Made by a program: the position numbers and the translations under genes. The notes under the pieces are model-generated. The model was not told where the DNA came from, searched no databases, and saw only the letters and a program-made list of their open reading frames with translations. Below, one piece after another: positions 1 through 7,702 of a stretch of 64,000 nucleotides of DNA. Position 1 is the first letter of the stretch. Each line of letters starts with the position of its first letter. The stretch is from an uncultured Bacteroidia bacterium (lineage in GTDB: Bacteria > Bacteroidota > Bacteroidia > J057 > CALAJH01), in assembly GCA_937922655.1 (NCBI GenBank), contig CALAJH010000005.1:1-64000 (forward strand), given 5' to 3'.

Positions 1-19
1 TACTAGTACAAAAAAAAGT

Positions 20-114
20 GCAAGGCCGTATCGCACCGATCAACCTACTACGACTGCTTCCTTCCGGACCTGATCGGGTTCGTAAGGATCTGGTCGTACA
101 GCCTCGCGGGTGCA
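20..114 (-). ncRNA. ffs: Signal recognition particle RNA (small bacterial 4.5S type)
   Basis: Read on the minus strand, this stretch carries the conserved SRP RNA apical domain: the motif CAGGTCCGGAAGGAAGCAG is present intact, which is the Ffh-binding internal loop and GGAA tetraloop region. The outer ends (GCGAGGCTGTA and TACGGCCTTGC) pair with each other as the basal stem, which fixes the ends to within a few bases. The RNA pairs with Ffh to target membrane and secreted proteins co-translationally. It stands alone, divergent from the next gene. The exact 5' and 3' ends are estimated. Confidence 0.93.
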
Positions 115-312
115 AAATTACGATTTTTTTTTCACCCGCAAATCTCGAAAAGAAAAATTCTTGGCTTTTGGCAAGACGCGACGCCGACGGGTTGCCAACG
201 TCGGCGTAGGGGGATTGGTCGTTACGTTGATACGCGTCGGTTGCAAAAGTCAAACGTTGTTGCAATCAAAAATTAACGCCCGAATTCATACACGGAATGC
301 GGCGATATTTCG

Positions 313-320
313 TATCTTTG
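313..320 (+). promoter_or_regulatory. Bacteroidota -7 promoter box TATCTTTG
   Basis: Matches the Bacteroidota sigma-ABfr consensus TAnnTTTG and ends 17 nt before the TTG start of the following large secreted protein. No clear -33 element was identified. The rest of 115-337 shows no gene. Confidence 0.5.
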
Positions 321-337
321 TAACGACATTTTAGATT

Positions 338-2725
338 TTGAACGTGAAAACTTTGCTGGCGGGAGGGGCTTTGGTGTTGGCGACGTTAGGGCGGTTATGG
401 GCTTGCGCCTTCGTCGAACCTTTGGCGTACAACCTGTATTCGCTGTTCAATCCCGATATTTGCGGACAAAAAGATTACGCCCCGTTTTACAAAGGGTATT
501 TGTCGTCCTACGAACTGCACAGCGAATTTTCCACGTTTTTGAGCAGAAGCAACGCCGAGGAATGGAAGCGCATCACGTCGTTCCCCGGCGCGATAGAAGA
601 AGTGATAGCGGGTTTGGAAGAACCGCAAGACCGCGACCTTTACGCCATCGGCATGACCCTCGACGGCGTCGAAGCGACGGCTTACAACTCCTTTATCAAC
701 CACCTCATTCGCACGGGCAACAAATCCGCACTGACTTATCTTTTTTTTGCCAAAAAATGCGAACCGCACGTCAATCGCGTTTTTTCGTGGTTTGACGACG
801 GCGAAGCCCACAAACCCGACAAAGCCGCGATGCGGGCGCTCAAAGACGAAGCCCTTGCCCTCATCGAGCGCCATCCCGCCTTTAAACATCGCTTTTTGTT
901 TCAGGCCGTAAGGCTCCTCCATTATGCCGGCGACTATGCCGAAGCGCTCCAAGTTCTGGAAAAAAATCCCGTTCCCGAATCCGACGCCCTATATCCCCGA
1001 ATGCTGCGCCACAAAGCCGGATTGTTGATAAAAACCGGTCGTACGGCCGAAGGTTACGGACTGATTGCCGAGCTTTTCGCCCGTCCGGGATGGAATTACG
1101 CCGCGTACATAGATTTTCGCCTTTCGCCCGAAGAATTTCAAGCGCTCGTTTCCTCGAACAAAATTTCGCCGCAATCCTTGGCGTGGGCGCACGCCCTGCA
1201 CGGCCTCAAAAACCATTACTCCTTCAACCTCGACGAGCTCAAGGCCCTGAGTCGGCTTGCACCCAAATCTCCGGCGCTGAAAATTCTTTTGGCCAACGAA
1301 ACGCAAAAAATGGAATCCCGACTGTTGCTTTTTCGTTTGGACCGTTCCTTCGACATTCGACTCGCCTCCGAAACTGCGCCGCCCGCCGTAGACGAACCCT
1401 CTTGGTGGACACGACTTTGGCGGGCCATCGTTCGATTCTTCCGATCTCTTTTCGGCAAATCCGACAAAGCCGCCAACGTCGAACCCCACCCCGCAAGCGC
1501 TTTCGACGACGAATACTACACCGACGCTTTGGCCGATTTGGACTTGCTGCGAAACTTCGTCGCCTCTTTGCCCGACGAGGACTTTTTTCACGTCGTTGCA
1601 CAATATCTTGCGTTTTTAGGGGGAGATTTTACCGCCGCCCAAAAAACCGTTTCGGGAGACGAACTCCTGAGCGCCCAATCCCGGCTCGTTGCCTCCCTCG
1701 CCGCCGTCAAGGCTCCGGAAAAAGAAACGGTCGCCCAAATTTTGAACGATTCCCGCACAACGGCCGACAACAACGCCGTTCACCGAACGGCGTGCGCCTT
1801 GTTGGGGCGACTGTACTTCAACGCCGGAGACAAGGTTTCCGCGTTTTTGCTTTTCGCCCAATCGGATTTTACGAAAGAAGCGGCGGTATTGGCGGAAATG
1901 TTTATGACCGAAGACGAACTAAAAAGCGCCGCCGACGCACTCAAACAACCCGCCGTGGCGGGCGTCGGTTTTCCCCGCCTTCGCTACAAACCCGAAGACC
2001 TCGTCATGACCTTGGGAATCCGAAAAATGCGCGAGGGCCAATTCGACCAAGCCGTGAAAATATTCGAATCCCTACCCGCCGAAACATGGAAGCAAGACTA
2101 CGTTTACAGCGGCCCCATGGACATGGTTTACGGCGTCAAACAATACCTTGAATTCTCGACCTCCCCCGTCCACAACCCTTACGACCATCCCATGGCCGAC
2201 TTCAAAACGTACAACAAACTGTCGTTTGCACGCGAGGCCGCAGGATTGCTGCAAGCGGCCCAAACCTCGCCCGAACGCGCCGACCTGTTCTACATGCGCT
2301 TGGGCAACTTGTTTTATCATTCCCCTTATTGGGGATACAACGAAAATTTGTGGGACGGCGAATGGTTGAGCGTTGCGCGAACGTTGGGTTGGTCCTTTCC
2401 CCTGTCCGGCAAAAACGTTTACGACGCCTTGCAGAAAAAATTGAACGAGTACAAACACGTTTACGCGTCGCGCAAAATATCCGAACGGTTCTATGCTAAG
2501 GCGGCGGAAATCACCAAAGACCCCGAAACCGCCGCCAAAGCCCTGATTTTGGCCCATCAGTCGTCCCAAACGGGCTTGTCGTCTCTACATTGGGACTGGG
2601 GCAAACCCGACTCGCTCACCCCTTACCTTGCCCGGTTGCAAAAAGAGTTTTCCACAACCGCCGCCTTTAAAGACTTGCCGCACACCTGCCCCGGATTGGC
2701 CAAGTTTCTCAACGTGTCGGTATAA
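338..2725 (+). CDS. Large secreted alpha-helical protein of unknown function
   Basis: A 795-residue protein with a hydrophobic N-terminal export signal (about residues 4-22) and a Cys close to its end. The rest is mostly helical, Ala/Leu rich, with stretches resembling degenerate TPR units (for example the segment around residues 190-215 with AGDYAEALQVLE). A Trp/Arg/Phe-rich amphipathic patch lies near residues 353-372. Near the C-terminus there is an aromatic block (YMRLGNLFYHSPYWGY) of the type seen in large unnamed Bacteroidota proteins. I do not recognise an enzymatic domain. The start could be TTG 338 or GTG 344; 338 fits the promoter-to-start spacing seen elsewhere in the window. Only 3 nt separate it from the following cytochrome c peroxidase lipoprotein, so the two are probably co-transcribed. 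Function unknown. Confidence 0.8.
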   Translation: MNVKTLLAGGALVLATLGRLWACAFVEPLAYNLYSLFNPDICGQKDYAPFYKGYLSSYELHSEFSTFLSRSNAEEWKRITSFPGAIEEVIAGLEEPQDRDLYAIGMTLDGVEATAYNSFINHLIRTGNKSALTYLFFAKKCEPHVNRVFSWFDDGEAHKPDKAAMRALKDEALALIERHPAFKHRFLFQAVRLLHYAGDYAEALQVLEKNPVPESDALYPRMLRHKAGLLIKTGRTAEGYGLIAELFARPGWNYAAYIDFRLSPEEFQALVSSNKISPQSLAWAHALHGLKNHYSFNLDELKALSRLAPKSPALKILLANETQKMESRLLLFRLDRSFDIRLASETAPPAVDEPSWWTRLWRAIVRFFRSLFGKSDKAANVEPHPASAFDDEYYTDALADLDLLRNFVASLPDEDFFHVVAQYLAFLGGDFTAAQKTVSGDELLSAQSRLVASLAAVKAPEKETVAQILNDSRTTADNNAVHRTACALLGRLYFNAGDKVSAFLLFAQSDFTKEAAVLAEMFMTEDELKSAADALKQPAVAGVGFPRLRYKPEDLVMTLGIRKMREGQFDQAVKIFESLPAETWKQDYVYSGPMDMVYGVKQYLEFSTSPVHNPYDHPMADFKTYNKLSFAREAAGLLQAAQTSPERADLFYMRLGNLFYHSPYWGYNENLWDGEWLSVARTLGWSFPLSGKNVYDALQKKLNEYKHVYASRKISERFYAKAAEITKDPETAAKALILAHQSSQTGLSSLHWDWGKPDSLTPYLARLQKEFSTTAAFKDLPHTCPGLAKFLNVSV

Positions 2726-2728
2726 ACC

Positions 2729-3751
2729 ATGAAAAATTCAATTTTTATTGTCGCGTTGGTATTGGTCGCGACCACGTCGTGCAAACCCGACGACAAAGAC
2801 AAACCTAAAAACGAACCGTTCGCGTTCACGGTTCCCGACGGTTTTCCTCGGCCCGTTTACTCGTTTCAAGGCAACGATTTGACCGAAAAACGTTTCGAGT
2901 TGGGGAAAATGCTCTTTTACGACCCGATTTTGTCTCGGGACAGCACCATTGCCTGCGCCCATTGCCACAAACAATTCGCGGCCTTTGCCGACTTTGAACA
3001 CGTCGTATCCCACGGCATCGACGAAAAATTGGGGGTGCGCAATTCGCCGGGTTTGTTCAATTTGGCGTGGCGGCCGTTTCTGTTTTGGGACGGCGGGGTC
3101 CATCATTTGGAAATGTTTTCCGTCGCGCCGATAGAAAACCCCGTCGAAATGGACGAAAAACTGGCGAACGTACTGCAAAAATTACGGCGCGGCACGCGTT
3201 ATCCCGCGTTGTTTCGCGAGGCGTGGGGCGACGATTCGATATCAAGTTCGCAATTTTTGAAGTCGCTGGCCCAATTTATGGCCATGATGGTCAGCGCGAA
3301 CAGCAAATACGACCGCTATAAAGCCGGCAAAGAAACGTTTACCGACGAGGAAAGCGAAGGCATGGCGTTGTTTGAACGGCATTGCGCGTCCTGCCACCCC
3401 GCCCCCCTTTTCACCGACAACCAATTTCACAACAACGGTTTGGACACCGTGTTTAAGGACAAGGGCCGCGCTTTAATTACCCTCTTGACCGAGGACGAAG
3501 GCAAATTTTTGACCCCGTCGTTGCGCAACGCGGCGCTGACCCCCCCCTATATGCACGACGGCCGTTTTTGGACGCTCGAAGACGTTTTGCGCCATTACGC
3601 TCTGGGCGTTAAGCCGTCCCACACCCTCGACCCTCGTCTTCAAGGCGGCGTCCCTCTCTCCGACGACGAACAGCGCAAAATCATCGCCTTCATCCGAACG
3701 CTAAGCGACAACGCCTTCACCACCGAACGCAAGTTTAGAGACCCGTTCTAA
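2729..3751 (+). CDS. Di-heme cytochrome c peroxidase (MauG/CcpA family) lipoprotein
   Basis: The protein starts with a lipoprotein signal ending in ATTSC (Cys18), followed by a charged linker, so it should be membrane-anchored and face the periplasm. Two c-type heme sites are visible: CAHCH at residues 76-80 and CASCH at 219-223, the two-heme layout of bacterial cytochrome c peroxidases and MauG-like enzymes. The characteristic fold signatures FELGKMLFYDPILS before heme 1 and TPSLRNAALTPPYMHDGRFWTLEDV near the C-terminus are present. These enzymes reduce peroxide with electrons from periplasmic carriers, or oxidise protein side chains. At 340 residues the length is normal. It follows the large secreted protein by 3 nt; whether that protein is partner or substrate is unknown. 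Peroxidase versus MauG-type oxidase cannot be separated by eye. Confidence 0.9.
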   Translation: MKNSIFIVALVLVATTSCKPDDKDKPKNEPFAFTVPDGFPRPVYSFQGNDLTEKRFELGKMLFYDPILSRDSTIACAHCHKQFAAFADFEHVVSHGIDEKLGVRNSPGLFNLAWRPFLFWDGGVHHLEMFSVAPIENPVEMDEKLANVLQKLRRGTRYPALFREAWGDDSISSSQFLKSLAQFMAMMVSANSKYDRYKAGKETFTDEESEGMALFERHCASCHPAPLFTDNQFHNNGLDTVFKDKGRALITLLTEDEGKFLTPSLRNAALTPPYMHDGRFWTLEDVLRHYALGVKPSHTLDPRLQGGVPLSDDEQRKIIAFIRTLSDNAFTTERKFRDPF

Positions 3752-3871
3752 TCCCAAACGCTTATCCACAAGACCGTTAAACGGCAATGTGGGAAATATC
3801 GGCTAAATTTTTTCGTCAAAACCGCGTTTGCCATCTCCCAAAAATCCCGTTTTAATTTTTCCCCTAAAATT

Positions 3872-4429
3872 ATGAGCATAAAAAAAACGGCGACTTACGC
3901 GATTGCCGGCTTATTGGGAATCGTGATTTCGATCTTGGCCATCGGGGTGTTCAGTCCCTCGGGTTTTCACGTTAGCCGCAGCGCGGTGGTCGCCGCGCCG
4001 GCCGAGGCGGTTTTCGTCCCTATTGCCAACCTTCGCGATTGGAACGACTGGTCTTCGTGGAACACCCAAAAAGACCCTTCGCTAAAATACAGCTACGGCG
4101 GGGAAACGGGGCAAGTCGGCTCGTTTATGGAGTGGAAAAGCGAAAAAAACGGCGTGGGGCGGGTAACTTTGGTCGAAGTGGTTCCCAATTCGCGGATAAA
4201 GTATCGGATGGAAATGGACGGCGGCAAATTCCATGCGGACGGCGAACTGACGCTCAACCCCGTTCCCGAGGGTACACAGGTCGTTTGGAGCGACAAAGGC
4301 GACATGGGCAACAACCCCTTGTTTAAGTTTTTGGGTTTGTTTATGGACGCGATACTCGGCGCGGACTTTCAAGAGGGACTCGACAATTTGAAGCAACGCG
4401 TCGAGGCAAAAAATGAAAAAAAAGGGTGA
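3872..4429 (+). CDS. SRPBCC (START-like) family protein with N-terminal membrane anchor
   Basis: 185 residues. An N-terminal hydrophobic segment (about residues 8-28) is followed by a START/polyketide-cyclase-like domain. Its hallmarks are the opening strand with PAEAVFVPIANLRDWNDWSSW, a central SFMEWKSEKNGVGRVTLVEV block, and a long C-terminal helix (FQEGLDNLKQRVEAK). These domains form a hydrophobic cavity that binds lipids or small hydrophobic molecules; the ligand cannot be predicted. It sits alone between a cytochrome c peroxidase gene and purine nucleoside phosphorylase, 120 nt from the former. The stop codon lies inside the inverted repeat of a hairpin. Confidence 0.82.
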   Translation: MSIKKTATYAIAGLLGIVISILAIGVFSPSGFHVSRSAVVAAPAEAVFVPIANLRDWNDWSSWNTQKDPSLKYSYGGETGQVGSFMEWKSEKNGVGRVTLVEVVPNSRIKYRMEMDGGKFHADGELTLNPVPEGTQVVWSDKGDMGNNPLFKFLGLFMDAILGADFQEGLDNLKQRVEAKNEKKG

Positions 4430-4443
4430 CGGGGTCACCCTTT
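4421..4443. terminator. Hairpin overlapping the stop codon of the SRPBCC gene
   Basis: AAAGGGTGAC pairs perfectly with GTCACCCTTT across a three-base loop. On the plus strand only three T follow within the stem. On the minus strand the stem is followed by eight T, so it would be a stronger terminator for antisense transcripts. The TGA stop is part of the 5' arm. Confidence 0.6.
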
Positions 4444-4582
4444 CCAAACAAACAAACAAACAAGCAAAGCGTTTTGCCGCATTGCCGATGCAAAAATACG
4501 TAAATCATTCGTAAATACAAAGCGTGCGCCGCATTATTTTTTAGACAATCCGGGATAGAGCAGGGTACAAAAGGATTTTGCG

Positions 4583-4590
4583 TATTTTTG
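4583..4590 (+). promoter_or_regulatory. -7 promoter box TATTTTTG of purine nucleoside phosphorylase
   Basis: Consensus TAnnTTTG box ending 19 nt before the ATG, the same spacing as at several other genes here. Confidence 0.55.
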
Positions 4591-4609
4591 CACCCAATTA
4601 TTCTCACGA

Positions 4610-5425
4610 ATGGCGGATTTTTATAACGAGACCCTCGGTTACATTCGCAAGCAATATTCCGGAACGCCCGAAATCGGCATGGTCTTGGGTACGGGCTTGG
4701 GCGGATTGGTCGAAATCATAGACATCGAAAAACAGCTGGCCTATAACTTCATCCCGCATTTTCCGATAAGCACGGTCGAAAGTCATTTTGGAAAGTTGAT
4801 TTTCGGAAATTTGGCCGGCAAATCCATTGTGGCCATGCAGGGACGCATGCATTATTACGAAGGCTATTCGATGCAACAAATCACGTATCCGATTCGGATA
4901 CTCAAGCTTTTGGGCATCAAGACGCTGTTGTTGTCGAACGCGGCGGGGGCGCTCAATCCGGGCTATCGCAAAGGGGACATGATGGCTATAGACGACCACA
5001 TCAATCTTTTACCCGAAAACCCGCTTCGCGGCCCGAACCAAGAGGACTTCGGTCCGCGTTTTCCCGACATGAGCCGCCCTTACGACCCCCAATTGATAAA
5101 AGCCGCGCTGAACATCGCTCAAGACGAAGGGTATCGCTTGCATCGGGGCGTTTATTGCGCCGTGCAAGGTCCCAACCTCGAAACCCGTGCCGAATACCGT
5201 TACCTCAGAACCATCGGCGCCGACGTCGTCGGTATGTCCACCATTCCCGAGGTTATCGTCGCGCGACACATGGGCTTGCGCACCTTCGCCGTCTCGATTT
5301 TGACCGACGAATGCGACCCCGACCATCTCCAACCCGTCGCTTTGGCCGACATCCTCGAAGCCGCCAAAACCATCGAGCCCAAACTGACCCGCCTCATGTA
5401 CCGTTTGGTACAAGAACAGCTTTGA
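4610..5425 (+). CDS. punA: Purine nucleoside phosphorylase (inosine/guanosine type)
   Basis: 271 residues, normal for the trimeric PNP family. It cleaves purine nucleosides with phosphate to free base plus ribose-1-phosphate in the cytosol, feeding purine salvage. Diagnostic motifs are the phosphate-binding GMVLGTGLGGL at the N-terminus, LLLSNAAGALN, GDMMAIDDHINLLPENPL, and the purine-binding region AVQGPNLETRAEYR with VGMSTIPEVIVARH and ILTDEC. Hypoxanthine phosphoribosyltransferase, adenine phosphoribosyltransferase and a concentrative nucleoside transporter all lie elsewhere in the window. Its stop overlaps the presumed TTG start of the porin gene (TTGA), which suggests coupling although the two functions are not obviously related. 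Confidence 0.93.
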   Translation: MADFYNETLGYIRKQYSGTPEIGMVLGTGLGGLVEIIDIEKQLAYNFIPHFPISTVESHFGKLIFGNLAGKSIVAMQGRMHYYEGYSMQQITYPIRILKLLGIKTLLLSNAAGALNPGYRKGDMMAIDDHINLLPENPLRGPNQEDFGPRFPDMSRPYDPQLIKAALNIAQDEGYRLHRGVYCAVQGPNLETRAEYRYLRTIGADVVGMSTIPEVIVARHMGLRTFAVSILTDECDPDHLQPVALADILEAAKTIEPKLTRLMYRLVQEQL

Positions 5426-7455
5426 ATCCCTCGGTTTTCGTCCTCCTCTTTTTTCTTTCGAGTTATTTATTCGCCCAACAAGACACCGCCGCAACCGTCA
5501 AAAAAAAATTCAACTATCCACGAAAAACCGTGGTCTTCGGCGGCGTGTGGCACAAGGGCGACACCGTTCGGCACACGTTGGACGGATTATCGAACTGGGA
5601 TGAAATCGACGCTTGGACGGGATTTACTTGGCGTTTGGGCATGGTGGGGAAAACTTTTTTGAACCACCGCTACGGTTTGAGCGGCGCGTATTTGCCTACG
5701 GGCTATTTTCGTGCTCCCGCCACCCTTTATCCCGACCCCTACGTTCTCGACCCCGCCCTCAACCTCCCCTTTTTCGACACCCGAACCCCTTACACCATTG
5801 TAAATTTCGACCAAGCAAGCCGGCAATCCCAATTTTTTTCCTTCACCCTTTCGCAAAACGTGCGCCCGGGGTGGAACGCCACCGTACATTACAAACGACG
5901 TTCGGCCGTCGGCGCCTATCCCGACGCCCTTACCGACCATTACAACATCGGTTTTTCCCAACGTTTTCATCACCGAAGGTGGACGGCGGTTGTCGGTGCG
6001 GCTTTTAATCAGCTCAAAGACGGACAAAACGGCGGTGTTTTTCAAGACGGAACCGTTCCTTTTGAATTTCTCTTCGACAAGGACGCCCAACGAATGCGAT
6101 TGCAAGGCGCCGCTTTGCAACGCCGGATTCGAGGATTGTACCTCGCCGCAAGTTACGACCTTTTAAAGGATTCCTTGAAAACGTTGGCGCCCGGAGCAGA
6201 CGTGCGTTTGGGGGACGTACTGTATTCCTACAACGACCCCAAAACCTACCTACCCGAAGAACTCAACAACGCGCCGTTTCATCCTTACGGCGGCACAAAC
6301 GCTAGCGTCCGTTTCAACGAACGTTGGAAGCTCGACGAAATACATGCCCGGGCGGGCGTCGTTTTCGATACGGACGCAAAAAAGTTCGACTTTGCGCTCA
6401 AAACCTTCGCGCATTTTCAACGTCGGGCCTTTTCAGGCAACATCGACGCCCAACAACAAAAAACAGGACTGACGGGAGAGCTGGGAATGACGTGGACCGA
6501 GCGCAAAATCGATTTTTCCCTCGATGCGAACGCCGAATACTTTGTAAACAATCTTTTTTCGGCCGAATATCGGTTGGGCGGCCGGTGGGCGGCGGGCTTT
6601 TTTGCGCAAGAATACGTTTTGGTGGACAGCGTCGAACATTGGCGGCCGGAGCGGATGCGGGGCGTTCGTTTTCGTTCGTCGGCGCCCGATACGCATCGCG
6701 TCCGTAGAACGCCGCTGCGATTGACCGTCGGCGCCGAGCTTCGCTCCCAAAACCCGACGTTCATGGCCTCCTATTGGCAAAGCGACCATAGGGAACGAAC
6801 TTTGGGATTGTCGAACGAGTTGCCGACGATGGTTCGGGCGGGCATGGAGTATGCGGGTCGTCCGGCGGTCAAGCGGCGCATGGCCTTCGAGCCGAATCGT
6901 TTAGGCGTCGAGGCCTTTGTTTCCCGGCTCAATGCGCCCGTGTATTTCAACGCATGGGCGCAAACGCGTCAAGCGCGGTCCGGCGACGGCGTTACCCGCA
7001 TCGGAGCGACGGCTTTCGTTCGTCAAAGGGTCGGTAGGGTTTATTTTTCCAATGAAACCACATGGCAGATTGCGTTTGCTTCGACTCCCGCACTCGAGCC
7101 TTACGCCCGTTCTTTGCCCCAAATTTTTGGCAAAGCGTCGTTGTATTTCAAGGGCCCGATTCCCAAAATTCCACTTACGATTTACGCCGGCGTGGATTGG
7201 AACTACTTTACCGCTTACGACGGTTTTCATTTTCATCCCGCTTATCAGATTTTTTATCCTCGGGCGCGGGTGCGTTTGCCCGCCTATTCGTTTTTCGACG
7301 TTTACGTTCAGGCGCAAATCAAGACCGTACGTTTCTTTTTCAAACTGCACCACGTCAATGAAGGTTTGTTTGTGCCGGGATATTATACCGTTACCCATTA
7401 TCCGATGTTGGAAAGGACGTTCGCCTTTGGGGTCAAGTGGCATTTCTACGATTGA
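5422..7455 (+). CDS. Putative outer-membrane porin (Bacteroidota porin_10-like)
   Basis: About 677 residues. The signal peptide LNPSVFVLLFFLSSYLFAQQ can only be reached from the TTG at 5422, whose TTGA overlaps the stop of the preceding phosphorylase gene, so the start is chosen there although it is not ATG. After the signal the protein is rich in alternating aromatic and polar strands (for example FFSFTLSQNVRPGWNATVHYKRR) and ends on a strand finishing in HFYD, as expected for an outer-membrane beta-barrel. The pattern resembles the Bacteroidota putative porin family. It would let solutes cross the outer membrane; specificity unknown. Co-expression with nucleoside phosphorylase raises, but does not show, a link to nucleoside uptake. 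Confidence 0.72.
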   Translation: MNPSVFVLLFFLSSYLFAQQDTAATVKKKFNYPRKTVVFGGVWHKGDTVRHTLDGLSNWDEIDAWTGFTWRLGMVGKTFLNHRYGLSGAYLPTGYFRAPATLYPDPYVLDPALNLPFFDTRTPYTIVNFDQASRQSQFFSFTLSQNVRPGWNATVHYKRRSAVGAYPDALTDHYNIGFSQRFHHRRWTAVVGAAFNQLKDGQNGGVFQDGTVPFEFLFDKDAQRMRLQGAALQRRIRGLYLAASYDLLKDSLKTLAPGADVRLGDVLYSYNDPKTYLPEELNNAPFHPYGGTNASVRFNERWKLDEIHARAGVVFDTDAKKFDFALKTFAHFQRRAFSGNIDAQQQKTGLTGELGMTWTERKIDFSLDANAEYFVNNLFSAEYRLGGRWAAGFFAQEYVLVDSVEHWRPERMRGVRFRSSAPDTHRVRRTPLRLTVGAELRSQNPTFMASYWQSDHRERTLGLSNELPTMVRAGMEYAGRPAVKRRMAFEPNRLGVEAFVSRLNAPVYFNAWAQTRQARSGDGVTRIGATAFVRQRVGRVYFSNETTWQIAFASTPALEPYARSLPQIFGKASLYFKGPIPKIPLTIYAGVDWNYFTAYDGFHFHPAYQIFYPRARVRLPAYSFFDVYVQAQIKTVRFFFKLHHVNEGLFVPGYYTVTHYPMLERTFAFGVKWHFYD

Positions 7456-7539
7456 CGAAAACGCGCCAATGCAAGCCGAAAGTTTTTTTGGGAATTGTTT
7501 GCGGGAATGAAACGGGCGCCGTAATTTTGCGCCGCAAAC

Positions 7540-7613
7540 GCCACCTTAGCTCAGTTGGTTAGAGCGGTTGATTCGTAATCAGCAGGTCCGCGGTTCGAAT
7601 CCGCGAGGTGGCT
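7540..7613 (+). tRNA. tRNA-Thr (anticodon CGU)
   Basis: Complete cloverleaf: acceptor GCCACCT/AGGTGGC, D-arm GCTC/GAGC, anticodon stem GTTGA/TCAGC with loop TTCGTAA giving anticodon CGT, and T-arm CGCGG-TTCGAAT-CCGCG. The 3' CCA is not encoded (discriminator T is followed by CGC), so it must be added by nucleotidyltransferase. Confidence 0.96.
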
Positions 7614-7641
7614 CGCAAAACCGTTATTCATAAACCTTTTG

Positions 7642-7674
7642 AGCCAAGGCCCCGTTCGAGGGCTTTGGCTTTTT
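7642..7674 (+). terminator. Rho-independent terminator after tRNA-Thr
   Basis: AGCCAAGGCCC pairs with GGGCTTTGGCT (one G-U pair) across a seven-base loop, followed by TTTT. It ends the tRNA transcript. Confidence 0.8.
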
Positions 7675-7687
7675 AAACGCTAGTCGT

Positions 7688-7695
7688 TACCTTTG
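7688..7695 (+). promoter_or_regulatory. -7 promoter box TACCTTTG of the MMPL exporter
   Basis: Consensus TAnnTTTG only 7 nt before the ATG, implying a leader of a few bases at most. Confidence 0.5.
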
Positions 7696-7702
7696 CCGTT
7701 AA

